DNA of 64,000 nucleotides from positions 1 through 64,000 of the forward strand of contig JBCBSP010000005.1 of the NCBI GenBank assembly GCA_039819095.1. The letters run 5' to 3'. The notes below the pieces were generated by a model. It saw nothing but the letters and a program-made list of their open reading frames with translations. It was not told where the DNA came from and did no database searches. Both the position numbers and the translations under genes were made by a program. The DNA is from JBCBSP01 sp039819095. GTDB lineage: Bacteria; Pseudomonadota; Alphaproteobacteria; Caulobacterales; Maricaulaceae. This document shows, one piece after another, positions 35,228 to 44,573 of the stretch; position 1 is the first letter of the stretch; each line of letters starts with the position of its first letter.

Positions 35228-36528
35228 TTCATGTCTCCCAGCCAGCGTTGCATGACGACGGTGGCGGTCAGGTCCCCGGTCACGTTGAGCGCGGTCCGGC
35301 ACATGTCCAGAATGCGGTCGACGCCAAGCAGGATCGCAACACCGGCCGGCGGCACGCCGAGGCCGGCGAGGATGGAGGCGAGAATGACGATCCCGACCCC
35401 CGGCGTGGAAGGGCTGCCGATCGAGGCCCCGACGACGGTGACGACCAGGAGCGCGAAGGCCGCAGGATCAAGATGGATCCCGAACGCCTGGGTGATGAAG
35501 AGCGCCGCCGTCACCTGATAGAGGGCGGTGCCATCCATGTTGATGGTGGCGCCCAGCGGTATGATGAAGCGCGCCAAAGACCGAGGCGCGCCAAGGCGGG
35601 TCTCCGCAATGCTGATGGAGAGCGGCATGGTCGCTGCGGAGCTGGAGGTGGAGAAGGCGAGCAGCTGCGCGTCAGCGATCTGGCTGAGAAAACGTATGAC
35701 CGAACGCCCGGCGAGAAAGCGCACGATCAGAAGATAAATGCCAAGCAGAAGCGCCAGGCCCAGCAACACCGTCGCCATATAGGCGGTAAGTCCCGCCATG
35801 GCCGACAAACCCGCCTTCATCGCAAAGTCTGCAATCAAGCCGAACACGGCGATGGGCGCCAGGCGCATGGCCCAGCTGACGATCTTCATCGCCACTTCCT
35901 GCGACAAGCGTGCGAACTGCAAGAGAGGCGCGCATCGATCCACACCGATGGCGAGAATGGCCACGCCGATGAAGATCGCCGCCACGACGATTTGCAGCAT
36001 GTTTTGATTCAAGCTGGCTTCGGCCGGATTGGCGGGAATGAGGGCCGCAATCTGCTCGGTGACGGACAGGCTTGGCGCAGCGACGATGTCCGGCATCTCA
36101 ATCGGCCCGGCGAAGTCCGTCGGGTCGAGAAAACGCCCAGGCTGAATCACTGTGGAGCACGCCACGCCGATCAGAACCGCTATGGTCGTAGTCGCGATGA
36201 AATAGGGGCCGATGCGGGACGCTGTTCGGGCAAGCAGCGCGGGATCCCCAGCGGACGCCACACCCAGCACGATGGAGGTGAGGATCAGGGCCGTGACGAC
36301 CATCTGGATCATGTTCAGGAAGATCGCGCCTGGAAGAACCAGCCAATCGCCAAGCGCCTCGACCGCGTCCGGCGAAAGCTGAGGTCCCATCGCCAATTCC
36401 GGCGACATCAAAAGCCCGAAGGCGAAACCGGTGACGAGCGCGATGAGGATTTGCGCCCAAAGTTTCGCACGGATCAGGGCGCGGGCCTCGCGGATTCGAT
36501 ATCCGTTGCGCCGCAGCAGACCCCTCAT
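35224..36528 (-). CDS. Dicarboxylate/amino acid:cation symporter (DAACS family)
   Basis: This inner-membrane sodium- or proton-coupled carrier for C4-dicarboxylates or acidic amino acids has 434 residues and about eight membrane segments. The two re-entrant loop motifs are visible: STSSSAATMPLS and GATINMDGTALYQ. Its ATG overlaps the histidine-kinase stop by 4 nt and its stop overlaps the LpxR start by 4 nt. Being in the middle of an efflux/sensor operon is unusual for this family. Confidence 0.92.
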   Translation of the reverse strand: MRGLLRRNGYRIREARALIRAKLWAQILIALVTGFAFGLLMSPELAMGPQLSPDAVEALGDWLVLPGAIFLNMIQMVVTALILTSIVLGVASAGDPALLARTASRIGPYFIATTTIAVLIGVACSTVIQPGRFLDPTDFAGPIEMPDIVAAPSLSVTEQIAALIPANPAEASLNQNMLQIVVAAIFIGVAILAIGVDRCAPLLQFARLSQEVAMKIVSWAMRLAPIAVFGLIADFAMKAGLSAMAGLTAYMATVLLGLALLLGIYLLIVRFLAGRSVIRFLSQIADAQLLAFSTSSSAATMPLSISIAETRLGAPRSLARFIIPLGATINMDGTALYQVTAALFITQAFGIHLDPAAFALLVVTVVGASIGSPSTPGVGIVILASILAGLGVPPAGVAILLGVDRILDMCRTALNVTGDLTATVVMQRWLGDMK

Positions 36529-37829
36529 GGTCTCACCGGTAAGATCAACACCGCGCTCAACCCTCCACCCCTCCGGTTGGACAGACGCAGCGCGCCGCCA
36601 TGAGCGGCGGCGATGGAGGTTGCGATCGACAAGCCCAGACCATGACCGCCTGTCTCCTTAGATCGCGAGGCTTCCAGTCGAACCAGGGGCTCTTTGACCC
36701 GCTCCAGATCAGCAGTTGGTATACCCGGCCCGCGGTCTTCGATGATAACCGCCCAACCACCGCCACGACGGCTCACATGAACCTCAGCGGAGCCCGCGTG
36801 CCGAAGGGCGTTCTCAACGAGATTTCGAACCGCTCGGATGAGACTTGCCGGCCAACCATCAACGAGCGCCTCCCGGTGCGGCGCTTCGCACATTACGTCC
36901 CTGCCCTGATCCACAAAGTCCGCGCACACTGCTTCGACCAGCGCGCCGAGATCAATCTCAACCCGCGGCTCTGCGTCGACATGTCCGGCGCCAGCGGCGA
37001 GCGCCGCCTCGGTCAAATGCTGCAATTCATCCAGCGAGCGGATGAAACGCTGTTTCTGGTCGCCGTCCTTCAGCAATTCCGCCCGCAGGCGCAGCGCGGT
37101 GATCGGGGTCCGCAGGTCGTGACCGATGGCGGCCAGCAATTCGCGTTGCCCCGTCATCGTCGCATCGATCCGCGCCGCCATGGTGTTGAAGGCGCCTTGG
37201 GCGCGGCGCACATCGCTGGGTCCCCACAAAATCAGCGGTTCATGGCGGTCGCCTGAAGACAATCGCTCGGCGCCGCGCGCCAAGTCACGGAAGGGACGCG
37301 CCACGCGGGTGCCGACAAGCGCGGCGGCGAAGATCACGGTCAGCAACGAGACGCCCAGGAAGATGAAGAGGGGCGATGGCGGCGGAGGCCAGAAGTCGAC
37401 GCGCGGGCCGACCGCAAAATTGCTCCACTGGCCATCATCAAGGCGGCGCGACACCAGAAGAATGTCGAGCGCCCTTAAGACCTTTCCGTCCGCCTCGATC
37501 GGCGGCTCCTGAAACTCGGCTAAAACGGGAGCCCATGCCGCCTGGACGGCATCGCCCGACGCGCGCGTCAAGCGATCCGACAGCGCCGCATCGTGAACGC
37601 CCTCGGTTGCGATCGGCGCATTGCCAACCCAGACCCTGACATCGTCGACGGCTTGTCCCTGCATGACGCGTGCAGCCTCATTAGACTGGGAGAACCGGAT
37701 ATTCCAGGCGATGAGGCGTTCGAACCCGCCCTGCAGCAACACCGTAGTCGCGACATTGGAGATGATCAGCGCCGCGCTCATCACCAGGATGAAGCGCGTG
37801 GTCAGCGTGTCCCAACCTTTTCCGCTCAC
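36525..37829 (-). CDS. Sensor histidine kinase, EnvZ-like
   Basis: This membrane sensor kinase has 434 residues. There are two membrane spans (about 10-30 and 150-175) with a periplasmic loop of about 120 residues, then HAMP, the dimerisation helix with phospho-acceptor H237 (GHDLRTPITALR), the N box NLVENALRHAG, the G1 box EDRGPGIP and the G2 box GGHGLGLSI. The start is the GTG that overlaps the response-regulator TGA (GTGA); a longer reading from 37895 would overlap that gene by 70 nt. It pairs with the preceding regulator. Confidence 0.92.
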   Translation of the reverse strand: MSGKGWDTLTTRFILVMSAALIISNVATTVLLQGGFERLIAWNIRFSQSNEAARVMQGQAVDDVRVWVGNAPIATEGVHDAALSDRLTRASGDAVQAAWAPVLAEFQEPPIEADGKVLRALDILLVSRRLDDGQWSNFAVGPRVDFWPPPPSPLFIFLGVSLLTVIFAAALVGTRVARPFRDLARGAERLSSGDRHEPLILWGPSDVRRAQGAFNTMAARIDATMTGQRELLAAIGHDLRTPITALRLRAELLKDGDQKQRFIRSLDELQHLTEAALAAGAGHVDAEPRVEIDLGALVEAVCADFVDQGRDVMCEAPHREALVDGWPASLIRAVRNLVENALRHAGSAEVHVSRRGGGWAVIIEDRGPGIPTADLERVKEPLVRLEASRSKETGGHGLGLSIATSIAAAHGGALRLSNRRGGGLSAVLILPVRP

Positions 37830-38545
37830 AAGCGACGCACCTGAGCCTGCAGGCTGTAGCCTCCGCCGCGCACCGTGACGATGAGCTTCGGACACCGGGG
37901 GTCGCGTTCCACCTTGCGTCTGAGCCGGCTGATCAACGTGTCAATGCTGCGATCGAAGACGTCACCGTCGTCCTGACCTATCAAATCCAGCAGCTGAGCT
38001 CTCGACAGAACGCGAGAGGGTCGCGCCGCAAAGGCCACCAAGGCCTGATGCTCACGCGTGCTTAACGGGGTCACCACGCCGGCGGGGTCGGTGAGGGCGC
38101 GTGCGGCGGCGTCGTAGACCCATCGATCGAAGGCGTAGACCGCATGCGAGGTCTCCGCCATGGGACGATCGCGCCTCAACACCGCTTCAATGCGAGCGGC
38201 CAGTTCGCGCGGGTTGAAGGGTTTGCAGACATAGTCGTCCGCTCCGAGCTCCAGTCCGAGGATTCGGGATTCCTCTTCGGTTCGGGCGGACACGAGGATG
38301 ACCCGGACGCCGCCTTTGGCCGACAATGCGCGGCAGAGCGATAAACCATCTTCGCCCGGCATCATGACATCAAGCAACACAACCTCGCTCGGCGCCGCCT
38401 TCAACGCCGCGCGCGCTTCGGCCGCATCGGCGACGGCGCGCACCTCGTAGCCCCGCCCCGCCAGGAAATCCCGCAGCGACACGCGAATGTCCGGATCATC
38501 GTCAACGACCAGAACCCGCGCCCCCGTCTCAGCCATGTCCCGCAC
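37826..38545 (-). CDS. OmpR-family response regulator
   Basis: This two-component regulator of 239 residues has a receiver domain with acidic pocket VVDDDPD and phospho-acceptor D59 (LLDVMMPGEDG), conserved lysine in DDYVCKPFNPRE, and a winged-helix DNA-binding domain (about 135-236) with FDRSIDTLISRLRRKVE. The GTG start has GGAGG 6 nt upstream and overlaps the RND pump gene by 17 nt. It probably regulates the operon in which it sits, in response to the paired kinase. Confidence 0.93.
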   Translation of the reverse strand: MRDMAETGARVLVVDDDPDIRVSLRDFLAGRGYEVRAVADAAEARAALKAAPSEVVLLDVMMPGEDGLSLCRALSAKGGVRVILVSARTEEESRILGLELGADDYVCKPFNPRELAARIEAVLRRDRPMAETSHAVYAFDRWVYDAAARALTDPAGVVTPLSTREHQALVAFAARPSRVLSRAQLLDLIGQDDGDVFDRSIDTLISRLRRKVERDPRCPKLIVTVRGGGYSLQAQVRRL

Positions 38546-41500
38546 CGACCGCCTCCTGTCTGCGCGCCAATCCGGTTGTACGCCCGCAATCCTCCGCGAT
38601 CAGCAGGAGCGCAGGCAGGAATATGATCAGCAAGAGGCCGGCAAACAGAATTCCAAATCCGAGGCTGATCGCCACCGGAATCAGAAACTGTGCCTGCAAA
38701 CTCGTCTCGGTGAGCATCGGCACGAGCCCCAAAAACGTTGTGAGCGTGGTCAGCACGATCGGCCGGAATCGGCGCTGGGCCGCACTGATGACGGCGGCGT
38801 GGGCGTCCAAGCCGTTCTCAGCCCGCTCCTTATTATACCGATCCATCAAAACTACGCTGCCGTTAATGATCACGCCGCAAAGCGCGACGACGCCGAACAG
38901 CGAGGGGAAGGTCAAGTCAAAGCCCATGAGCAAGTGACCCAGAATGGCGCTGGCTGCGCCGAGCGGGATCGCCGCCATCACGATGAGCGGCTGGAGATAG
39001 GATCGCAGCACGCTAGCCAGCATGACATAGATGACGCCCAGAGCGATCATGAGATTGCCGCCAAGCGCCGCAACGTCCTCCTGCTGCTCGCGGGACTGGC
39101 CTTCAAAACTGGCGTCCAAACCCGGATGCGACTGCAACAGGTCCGGCAGGACCGTCTCTGCAATCAGACCATTGACCAGGTTGGGCGTCGTCACACCTTC
39201 ATCGACATCGGCGGTCACGCTGACAACACGGCGACCATCGACCCGGTCAATGCTGGTGGGGCTGAGCGTTTCGGTGGTGTCGGCCACCACGCTCAGCGCA
39301 GCCTCCCGGCCATCAGGCAGACGGATGCGAAGGCGCTCCAGGTCCGCAAGGCTGCGCCGCTCGGCCTGGGGCAGGCGCACATAGACGGTCACCTCGGCGC
39401 GCCCGCGCTGAATGCGTTGAACCTCTTCGCCGAAAAAGGCCTGACGGACCTGGAGGGCGATGTCGCGACTGGTCAAGCCGGCCGCCGCGCCGGCGGGCGT
39501 CAGCGCGAACTCCAATTGCCGTTTGCCGGTATCAAGACCGGTCTCGATCTCTTCAACGCCGTCAATGGCGCGCAGCGTCTCGGCCAATCGCTCCACCGCC
39601 GCCGCCAGCATTGCGGCGTCGCGATGAGACAAGTCCAGGCTGACATCATCGCCGCCGCCGGCGAGTGAAGCACTGAAGCTGATGGATCGCACCCCGGGGA
39701 TATCACCGGCAGCGTCGCGCCAGCGTCGCGCAATCTCTTCAGACCCCAGGGTGCGCTGGGAGGCCGTCGCCAGGGTCAGCGTCGCCTCTGCAATATTGCT
39801 CGACGTCGCACCGCCGTCACTGCCAAACGCCGCGCCCGGACCGCCGCCTGCGCTCAAGGACCCGCCAATGGTGACAGACAGACTTTCAAACTCGGTGGAC
39901 TCCGGCCCGCCCACCGCGACATAGGCGGCTTCGACCAAGCGCTCCATGACCGCCTCGGTGCGTTCGAAAGCGACGCCTTCGGGCATTTCCAAAGACAGCT
40001 GGACCTGATCGGCTTCGATAGAGGGGAAGAAGACGAAGCGCAGCGCGCCGGACGCGGGGAAGGAGACCAGAATGATCACATAGGCAACCATGATGGAGGC
40101 TGACAGATAGCGCCAGCGCATCGAGGCGCGGATGACCGGCATGAAGATGCGATCACGCATGAAAGCGAGAGCCCCCTGCCCTGCTGCGCGGGCCCTGGCC
40201 ATCAATCCGACACTCCAGTCGCGTCCATGGGAGAGGTGAGCCGGCAGGATGAAAAAGGCCTCGAGCAGAGACGCGGCCAAAACCGCGATGACGACTACAG
40301 GAACGGGGAAGAGAATCTGCGAAATCTGCCCGGTTGAAAACAGGAGCGGAGCAAAAGCCGCCATTGTCGTGAGGACCCCGATCGTCACCGGCGCCGCCAC
40401 CCCCAGCACACCTTTGATCGCCGCCTCGCGACCATGCAGGCCCTTTTGCTGTTCCTCATAGATGTTTTCTCCCACGACGATGGCGTCATCCACCACCAGC
40501 CCGAGAACGATGATCAGACCAAACAGAGTGACCATATTGATGCTGACGAAGGAGTTGATGGCGATGAAGGCGCCCAAAAACGCCACAAGAATCCCAAGGC
40601 TGACCCAAAACGCCAGGCGCAGATCCAAGGTCAAAGCCAGAAAGATCACCACGAGCGCCAGACCCATCACGGAGTTCCGGATCAAAAGATTAAGTCGGTC
40701 GGCGATGACCGTGGTGCTGTCCGAGACGACCTCGATGGCGATACCCGGCGTCGGCGCATAGTCGTCCAGGAGCGCCGTCACCGCGCCTGACACGTCAAAC
40801 GCATCCTGGTCATCGGCTTTATCGATGGCCAGGAAGACCGCCGGCGCACCGCGAAACGTGTTTAAAAGCTCTGCGTCCTCAAAAGCATCGGTGACGGTCG
40901 CGATATCGCCCAGGCGCAACTCGCGGCCCGTGGGATCGCTGGCGACCACGATGGTTTCAAACGCTTCGCCCGTGCGCCTTTCCTCATTCGTGCGCAACAA
41001 GATCTCCCCGCCGGAAGTGCGCAGCGTCCCGCCGGACAGATCGACGGACGCTGCACGAACTCTGTCGGCGACCCGTTGCAGAGTCAGGCCGTAGCGCCGC
41101 AGCGTCTCTTCAGACACTTCGATCGAAATCTCGCGTGCACGCGCGCCCAACAGGGAGACCTGGGCGACCTCGTCGACTTCGAGAATGTCCGCTTCGATTT
41201 GCTCGGCGGCTTCGCGCAGGTCGAGCTCGGATACATCGCCGAAAACCGCCAAGCGCATCACTTCAGCAGGTGGTTCCACGATCACGATGCGGGGCTGTTC
41301 GGCCTCGGCTGGCGGGAAGTCGACCAGGGAGTCCACCGCCGCCTCCACGTCATCCTTGATCAGCTGGCTGTCCACAAAGTCCTTAAGCTCGAGCGTCACC
41401 ACGCCAGCACCCTCAGACGCGGACGATCGGACCCGGTCAACGCCATCAATCCCGATCACCGCCTCCTCGACGCGGCGCGTGATGGCGTCTTCCACTTCCT

Positions 41501-41696
41501 CAGGCGTCGCGCCGCGATAGGCCACCGTTACCGTAATCGTGCCCGGATCGATCTCAGGGAAGGCTTCAGCCTGCATGCGGCCGGCGACGGCCAATCCGCC
41601 GATCAGCATGAACAGCATCAACAGATTGGCGGTGACGGCGTTTCCGGCGAACCAGCCGATCAAGCCGCCGCCCGATGAAGACGGCGCGCCGCTCAT
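38529..41696 (-). CDS. RND efflux pump permease (AcrB/HAE1-like)
   Basis: This inner-membrane proton-driven pump subunit has 1055 residues. The N-terminal GLIGWFAGNAVTANLLML segment, the TM4 proton-relay pair D403/D404 in VVDDAIVVGEN, two large periplasmic domains and twelve membrane spans are all present. It matches the HAE-1-type efflux permeases found with NodT outer-membrane factors. It is coupled by 4-nt overlap to the adaptor gene and by 17 nt to the response regulator. The substrate is unknown; many related pumps export hydrophobic drugs, bile salts or cationic peptides. Confidence 0.95.
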   Translation of the reverse strand: MSGAPSSSGGGLIGWFAGNAVTANLLMLFMLIGGLAVAGRMQAEAFPEIDPGTITVTVAYRGATPEEVEDAITRRVEEAVIGIDGVDRVRSSASEGAGVVTLELKDFVDSQLIKDDVEAAVDSLVDFPPAEAEQPRIVIVEPPAEVMRLAVFGDVSELDLREAAEQIEADILEVDEVAQVSLLGARAREISIEVSEETLRRYGLTLQRVADRVRAASVDLSGGTLRTSGGEILLRTNEERRTGEAFETIVVASDPTGRELRLGDIATVTDAFEDAELLNTFRGAPAVFLAIDKADDQDAFDVSGAVTALLDDYAPTPGIAIEVVSDSTTVIADRLNLLIRNSVMGLALVVIFLALTLDLRLAFWVSLGILVAFLGAFIAINSFVSINMVTLFGLIIVLGLVVDDAIVVGENIYEEQQKGLHGREAAIKGVLGVAAPVTIGVLTTMAAFAPLLFSTGQISQILFPVPVVVIAVLAASLLEAFFILPAHLSHGRDWSVGLMARARAAGQGALAFMRDRIFMPVIRASMRWRYLSASIMVAYVIILVSFPASGALRFVFFPSIEADQVQLSLEMPEGVAFERTEAVMERLVEAAYVAVGGPESTEFESLSVTIGGSLSAGGGPGAAFGSDGGATSSNIAEATLTLATASQRTLGSEEIARRWRDAAGDIPGVRSISFSASLAGGGDDVSLDLSHRDAAMLAAAVERLAETLRAIDGVEEIETGLDTGKRQLEFALTPAGAAAGLTSRDIALQVRQAFFGEEVQRIQRGRAEVTVYVRLPQAERRSLADLERLRIRLPDGREAALSVVADTTETLSPTSIDRVDGRRVVSVTADVDEGVTTPNLVNGLIAETVLPDLLQSHPGLDASFEGQSREQQEDVAALGGNLMIALGVIYVMLASVLRSYLQPLIVMAAIPLGAASAILGHLLMGFDLTFPSLFGVVALCGVIINGSVVLMDRYNKERAENGLDAHAAVISAAQRRFRPIVLTTLTTFLGLVPMLTETSLQAQFLIPVAISLGFGILFAGLLLIIFLPALLLIAEDCGRTTGLARRQEAVGAGHG

Positions 41697-42841
41697 GATC
41701 CGCTCTCCTGTGAGAGGCTGACCGCCAGTCCCTGTCGCGCGCCCGGCGGCGGGGTCGTCACAATCCCTTCGCCATAGTCGAACGGCCGCGCCAGAATACC
41801 GTCAGGATCGCGCCCAAGAATGGCGATGGGCGTTAAGGCCAGAGCGCCGTTGCGCACAGTCCAGACCTGATCGCCGGCGCCGATCACGTCAGCAGGCAAG
41901 CGTAGGGCGGCATCGAGCCGGTCACCGAGCAGGCGCACCGTAACGAAGGCGCCCGGCGGCAGATCAGGTTCGGAGTCGAACCCCACGATCAGACCCGCCA
42001 AACGCGTCGCATCGTCCAAATCCGCCTGCACTCGAATGACGGCCCCGGAATAGCGGGCGCCGGCGGGCGCGTCGATGATCTCCGCGCGCCGGCCCACGGC
42101 CGGTTCAAGTCGAGCCAGCGCCTCTCGCGCCAGCGGCACGGAGACTTCCAGGGCGTCGATCGCGTAGGCTTCGCCATAGGGCTGGTTGGCGATCAGGGTT
42201 TGACCAACCTCCACCCGTGAGGTGAGAACTCGACCGTCGAAGGGCAGGCTGTACACGGTGCGGTCGCGCTGGGTCTGCGCCGTGGCCAGGCGGGCCTGTG
42301 CGGAAGCGACGCTCGCCTGCGCCTGCGCCAATTGCGGCTCGCGCGCCACCAGGGCGGGAATGGGCTCATCGGGGTTGACCAGCGACCATTCGCGCCGCGC
42401 GGTCTCGGCTTCGGCGGTCTCAAGCTCCAGCGCGGACAACGCCGTCTGCAGATCCGCCTGCGCCTGCCGGACGGAGAGGTCTGCGTCCGTCGGGTCGATC
42501 TCCAACAGCGCTTCACCCGCGGAAAATACGCCGCCGGAGGCGAGATTCGGCGACACGCGCGCAACGCGTCCGCCAGCTTGCGGGGCCAGCGAAACGATGG
42601 TTCGCACCTGCACGGTCGCCGTTTCGGTCACGGTGAGCTGAGCCGCTTCGGACTCCGGACGAATAATGGAGACCACAGGCGTCGTCGCGCCGGCGCTGAT
42701 CTGCCCTGGGCCTTGGGCCTGGTTGACCAGTAATCGGTTCACCAATAGCGCGGCAACCAGAACGGCGAGCACCAAAAGGACCTGCAATATGCCAGTCGCG
42801 CCGCCCAACCGGCGCACGCGGGAGGTTATGAAATCGGTCAA
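41693..42841 (-). CDS. RND efflux periplasmic adaptor subunit (membrane fusion protein)
   Basis: This 382-residue adaptor has one N-terminal membrane anchor (about 18-37), a lipoyl/barrel-sandwich half (VSLAPQAGGRVARVSPNL), an alpha-helical hairpin rich in Ala/Glu/Gln (about 110-195), the returning half (YSLPFDGRVLTSRVEVGQ) and a beta-barrel domain. It links the permease to the outer-membrane channel. It overlaps both neighbours by 4 nt. Confidence 0.93.
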   Translation of the reverse strand: MTDFITSRVRRLGGATGILQVLLVLAVLVAALLVNRLLVNQAQGPGQISAGATTPVVSIIRPESEAAQLTVTETATVQVRTIVSLAPQAGGRVARVSPNLASGGVFSAGEALLEIDPTDADLSVRQAQADLQTALSALELETAEAETARREWSLVNPDEPIPALVAREPQLAQAQASVASAQARLATAQTQRDRTVYSLPFDGRVLTSRVEVGQTLIANQPYGEAYAIDALEVSVPLAREALARLEPAVGRRAEIIDAPAGARYSGAVIRVQADLDDATRLAGLIVGFDSEPDLPPGAFVTVRLLGDRLDAALRLPADVIGAGDQVWTVRNGALALTPIAILGRDPDGILARPFDYGEGIVTTPPPGARQGLAVSLSQESGS

Positions 42842-44295
42842 GTGGGAGATCCTTGATCATCGAATTGCGGCGCGCCCCAGCCGCCGCCCGCGGCGAGCGC
42901 TAAATCAATGCGGGCGTTCAACGCCGCCTCACGGGCGCTGATAAGATCGCGCTGCGCGGCGTTTAAGGCTCGGCGCGTCTCTAAGACGGCCAGGAGACTG
43001 GCCTGGCCCGACGCATAGCGTTCTGAGGCGATCTGATCGGAAAGCGCGGCGGCTGCGACCGAGTCTTCTCGCAGCGCGATTTCCTGGTCATAAGCCGCTG
43101 ACAAGGCCAGAGCGCGCTCCAGATCGCTCGCGGCGCGTAGCGCGGATTGACCGTATGCGTTGGCCAGCTCGCTGGCCCGCGCAGCGGCGCGCTCTGCCTC
43201 GGCCTTCAAACGTCCGCCTTGGAAAATCGGGGCGGTCAGCCCAGCCGCCAAGTCGGTGATCAGCCGGTCGGCGTCGAACAGATCACCGATATCCGAGTTT
43301 TGAAGGGCTATGACGCCGGTCAGCGCAAGACTCGGTCGGCGAGCGGCCTCTGCAGCATCCAGGTCCGCAAGCGCGGCTTGAAACGCCAACGCCGTGGCGG
43401 CCACATCCGGTCGACGCAGCAAATAGTCCGCCGGCGCGCTTGTCGGGGTGGGGGGAAGCGCGCCGGCGGCGGGCGAAACCGAGGGGACAGTTGCGCCCGA
43501 TCCCGGGGGTCGGCCAAGCAGCAAATCAATCCGTTGGAGCTGGACCGCGCGCAGCGCTTCCAGCTCCGGCAGAGCCGATCGCGCAGCGACCTCATTTTGC
43601 CGTGCGATCAGCGTGTCGAGGGCGCCCGCAGTCTGCGACCCGGTCCGGTAGCGCTGGTTCGTCAGCGCAGCGGTGTCTTCAAAGCTTTGCGCGAGCGCTT
43701 CGGCGATCCGAATTTGCTCGCCGAGCGCCCAGGCGCCGACATAGGCCTCGGCCAGTTGCGCAATGGCGGATTGAACGACGGCCTGGGCGTTCAGCTCCGC
43801 AGCGGCGGCGCTCAACGCCGCCGACCGGGCCGCGGCCCGCCGTCCGCCAAAGATATCGGTGTCCCAGCTCGCTGCGACGCTGACGCCGTAGCTCTCCGAC
43901 CCGTCAAAACCGCCGACCGCATTGGGGCCGCGCCCGCCGCCCGCCGTGATCTCGCCCGAGACTTGGGGCAGCCTTACAGCGCCCACGCTCCTGGCCGCGG
44001 CTTCAGCCTGGCTGATGCGGTCGACCGCGGCGCGAACATCAAGATTTTTCGCTTGCAGTTCAGCGACCAAGCGATCCAGCGGCGCGCCTCCGATTTCGAC
44101 CCACCAGGCGTCTTGGAAGATGAAGGATGACGGCGCCACGGCGTGCTGACCGCCCTCCAGGCGGTCGCTCGAAAGAGTGGCGATCACACCGGGCGGCTCA
44201 GGCGTCTCCGTCGTGGCGCATGCCGCCACAAGCAAAACGGCGGACACTAAAAGGATCCACAAAGGTCGTGCATATCGTGAGGCGCGTGGAGTCAT
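42838..44295 (-). CDS. RND outer-membrane channel lipoprotein (NodT/OprM family)
   Basis: This TolC-like channel of 485 residues has a lipobox (LLVAAC, about Cys26). Two outer-membrane-efflux repeats (about 60-250 and 265-465) contain coiled, Ala-rich helices, and YLLRRPDVAATALAFQAA is a typical OprM/NodT phrase. It is the first gene of the seven-gene run. GAGG lies 4 nt before the ATG. The preceding 278-bp gap holds the likely operon promoter. Confidence 0.93.
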   Translation of the reverse strand: MTPRASRYARPLWILLVSAVLLVAACATTETPEPPGVIATLSSDRLEGGQHAVAPSSFIFQDAWWVEIGGAPLDRLVAELQAKNLDVRAAVDRISQAEAAARSVGAVRLPQVSGEITAGGGRGPNAVGGFDGSESYGVSVAASWDTDIFGGRRAAARSAALSAAAAELNAQAVVQSAIAQLAEAYVGAWALGEQIRIAEALAQSFEDTAALTNQRYRTGSQTAGALDTLIARQNEVAARSALPELEALRAVQLQRIDLLLGRPPGSGATVPSVSPAAGALPPTPTSAPADYLLRRPDVAATALAFQAALADLDAAEAARRPSLALTGVIALQNSDIGDLFDADRLITDLAAGLTAPIFQGGRLKAEAERAAARASELANAYGQSALRAASDLERALALSAAYDQEIALREDSVAAAALSDQIASERYASGQASLLAVLETRRALNAAQRDLISAREAALNARIDLALAAGGGWGAPQFDDQGSPT

Positions 44296-44573
44296 GCCGC
44301 CTCACTGACGCAGCCATGTTACCTGAGTTTGTCAGCCAGACGCTTCCGGTCGACCAAAATCGAGGGGGAATTCGGTTCCCGAACCTTGGGGGTGTGAGTC
44401 CCAGCTCCGAGAGAATTGGGAACGAGCCGAAAAATTATTTATATTCAAGTGCTTATAGTATTCTTGGTGGGCCTGCAGAGGCATTTCTCGAACCTCGAAG
44501 CGCTGATAGAGGCGCTGGAGGAAATGGAGAAGGTGCTCAATCGTGGCAGGATAGCCGTTAAGACACCAACGCC
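44296..44573 (-). promoter_or_regulatory. Probable promoter/operator region of the RND-LpxR operon
   Basis: This 278-bp gene-free stretch has an AT-rich patch (about 44430-44465), unusual in this GC-rich DNA, and an inverted repeat GGTTC-CC-GAACC at 44374-44385 nearer the first gene. The arms could be an operator for the operon's own OmpR-type regulator or another repressor. No firm -35/-10 pair could be assigned. An open frame that crosses it on the plus strand looks non-coding. Confidence 0.4.

Noticed and set aside
34262..36603. Two long plus-strand open frames (418 and 474 codons) opposite the LpxR and symporter genes
   Set aside because: Rich in Arg/His/Gln with no domain or membrane pattern; the minus-strand genes have clear family motifs and 4-nt coupling.
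44127..44561. Plus-strand frame covering the RND operon leader
   Set aside because: Half of it is antisense to the outer-membrane factor gene; no domain, poor start; the region is better read as a promoter.
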